Shown here: one piece after another, positions 63,979 to 64,000 of the stretch
How positions within the stretch are numbered: the first letter of the stretch is position 1
How the letters are laid out: each line of letters opens with the position of its first letter
Assembly: GCA_959020415.1 (NCBI GenBank)
Contig: CAUERX010000002.1
Coordinates: 26,368 to 90,367, forward strand
Source: an uncultured bacterium
GTDB taxonomy: Bacteria; Bacillota_I; Bacilli_A; RF39; UBA660
Reading direction: 5' to 3'
Length of the DNA: 64,000 bases
The notes under the pieces: generated by a model
What the model was told of the DNA's origin: nothing
The model's database searches: none
What the model saw: only the letters and a program-made list of their open reading frames with translations
Position numbers and translations under genes: made by a program

Positions 63979-64000
63979 GTGAATATTGAGTTGAAATAGT

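Overview
This window is the replication-origin region of an AT-rich, low-GC Gram-positive bacterium. The gene order is the classic Bacilli one: gyrA-gyrB-recF-dnaN-dnaA, then oriC, then rpmH-rnpA-yidC-jag and mnmE-mnmG-rsmG-noc. ComK, BofA, SpoVT and WhiA homologues and a T-box also point to Bacillota (Firmicutes). The compact layout and missing neighbours suggest a reduced, probably host-associated or uncultured Bacilli lineage (RF39- or Erysipelotrichales-like); that placement is inference. TGA is a rare stop codon and is not used for tryptophan in any intact gene.

Left arm, mostly transcribed leftwards away from oriC. At the left edge is the start of rpsJ with a structured leader. Next come a lipoprotein gene broken by one TGA, gpsA, and the ftsH-tilS-ung-symporter group. 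Then rsmA, a 3D-domain (YabE-like) gene and tatD, followed by a hybrid histidine kinase that lacks its phospho-acceptor His and an acyl-CoA-synthetase-like gene. A T-box-controlled dut-nanoRNase-metG operon follows, then spoVT, a type II CBS-pyrophosphatase, and the run mfd-pth-rsmI-trmN6-ricT-holB-bofA-recR-ybaB-dnaX-tadA with a small SRP RNA. Between tadA and gyrA lies an intergenic island of about 0.8 kb with five parS sites.

Origin. DnaA boxes occur on both sides of dnaA (42.54-42.69 kb and 44.1-44.35 kb), and gene orientation flips at about 44.3 kb. A ComK-family competence regulator sits between recF and dnaN.

Right arm, transcribed rightwards. The core genes (rpmH to jag, an HD hydrolase, mnmE-mnmG-rsmG, noc, uvrB, yvlD-lgt-trxB-yvcK-whiA) are intact. 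They alternate with a striking series of decayed genes: a membrane-protein remnant, an unknown ORF, a CarD-like gene, a MerR regulator that keeps its operator-type promoter, and an ADP-ribosyltransferase-like gene.

Most notable points. (1) The ParB-family protein has Noc-type specificity residues, and a perfect Noc-binding palindrome lies inside mfd, while the 34.5-35.1 kb island carries ParB-type parS. This implies two separate systems, with the ParA/ParB pair outside this window. (2) The hybrid kinase has Gln in place of its H-box His. (3) A TGA falls exactly at the lipobox Cys of a Tat lipoprotein. (4) An ADP-ribosyltransferase pseudogene has its frameshifts at or near A/T homopolymers. 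I found no convincing wholly new multi-gene system.
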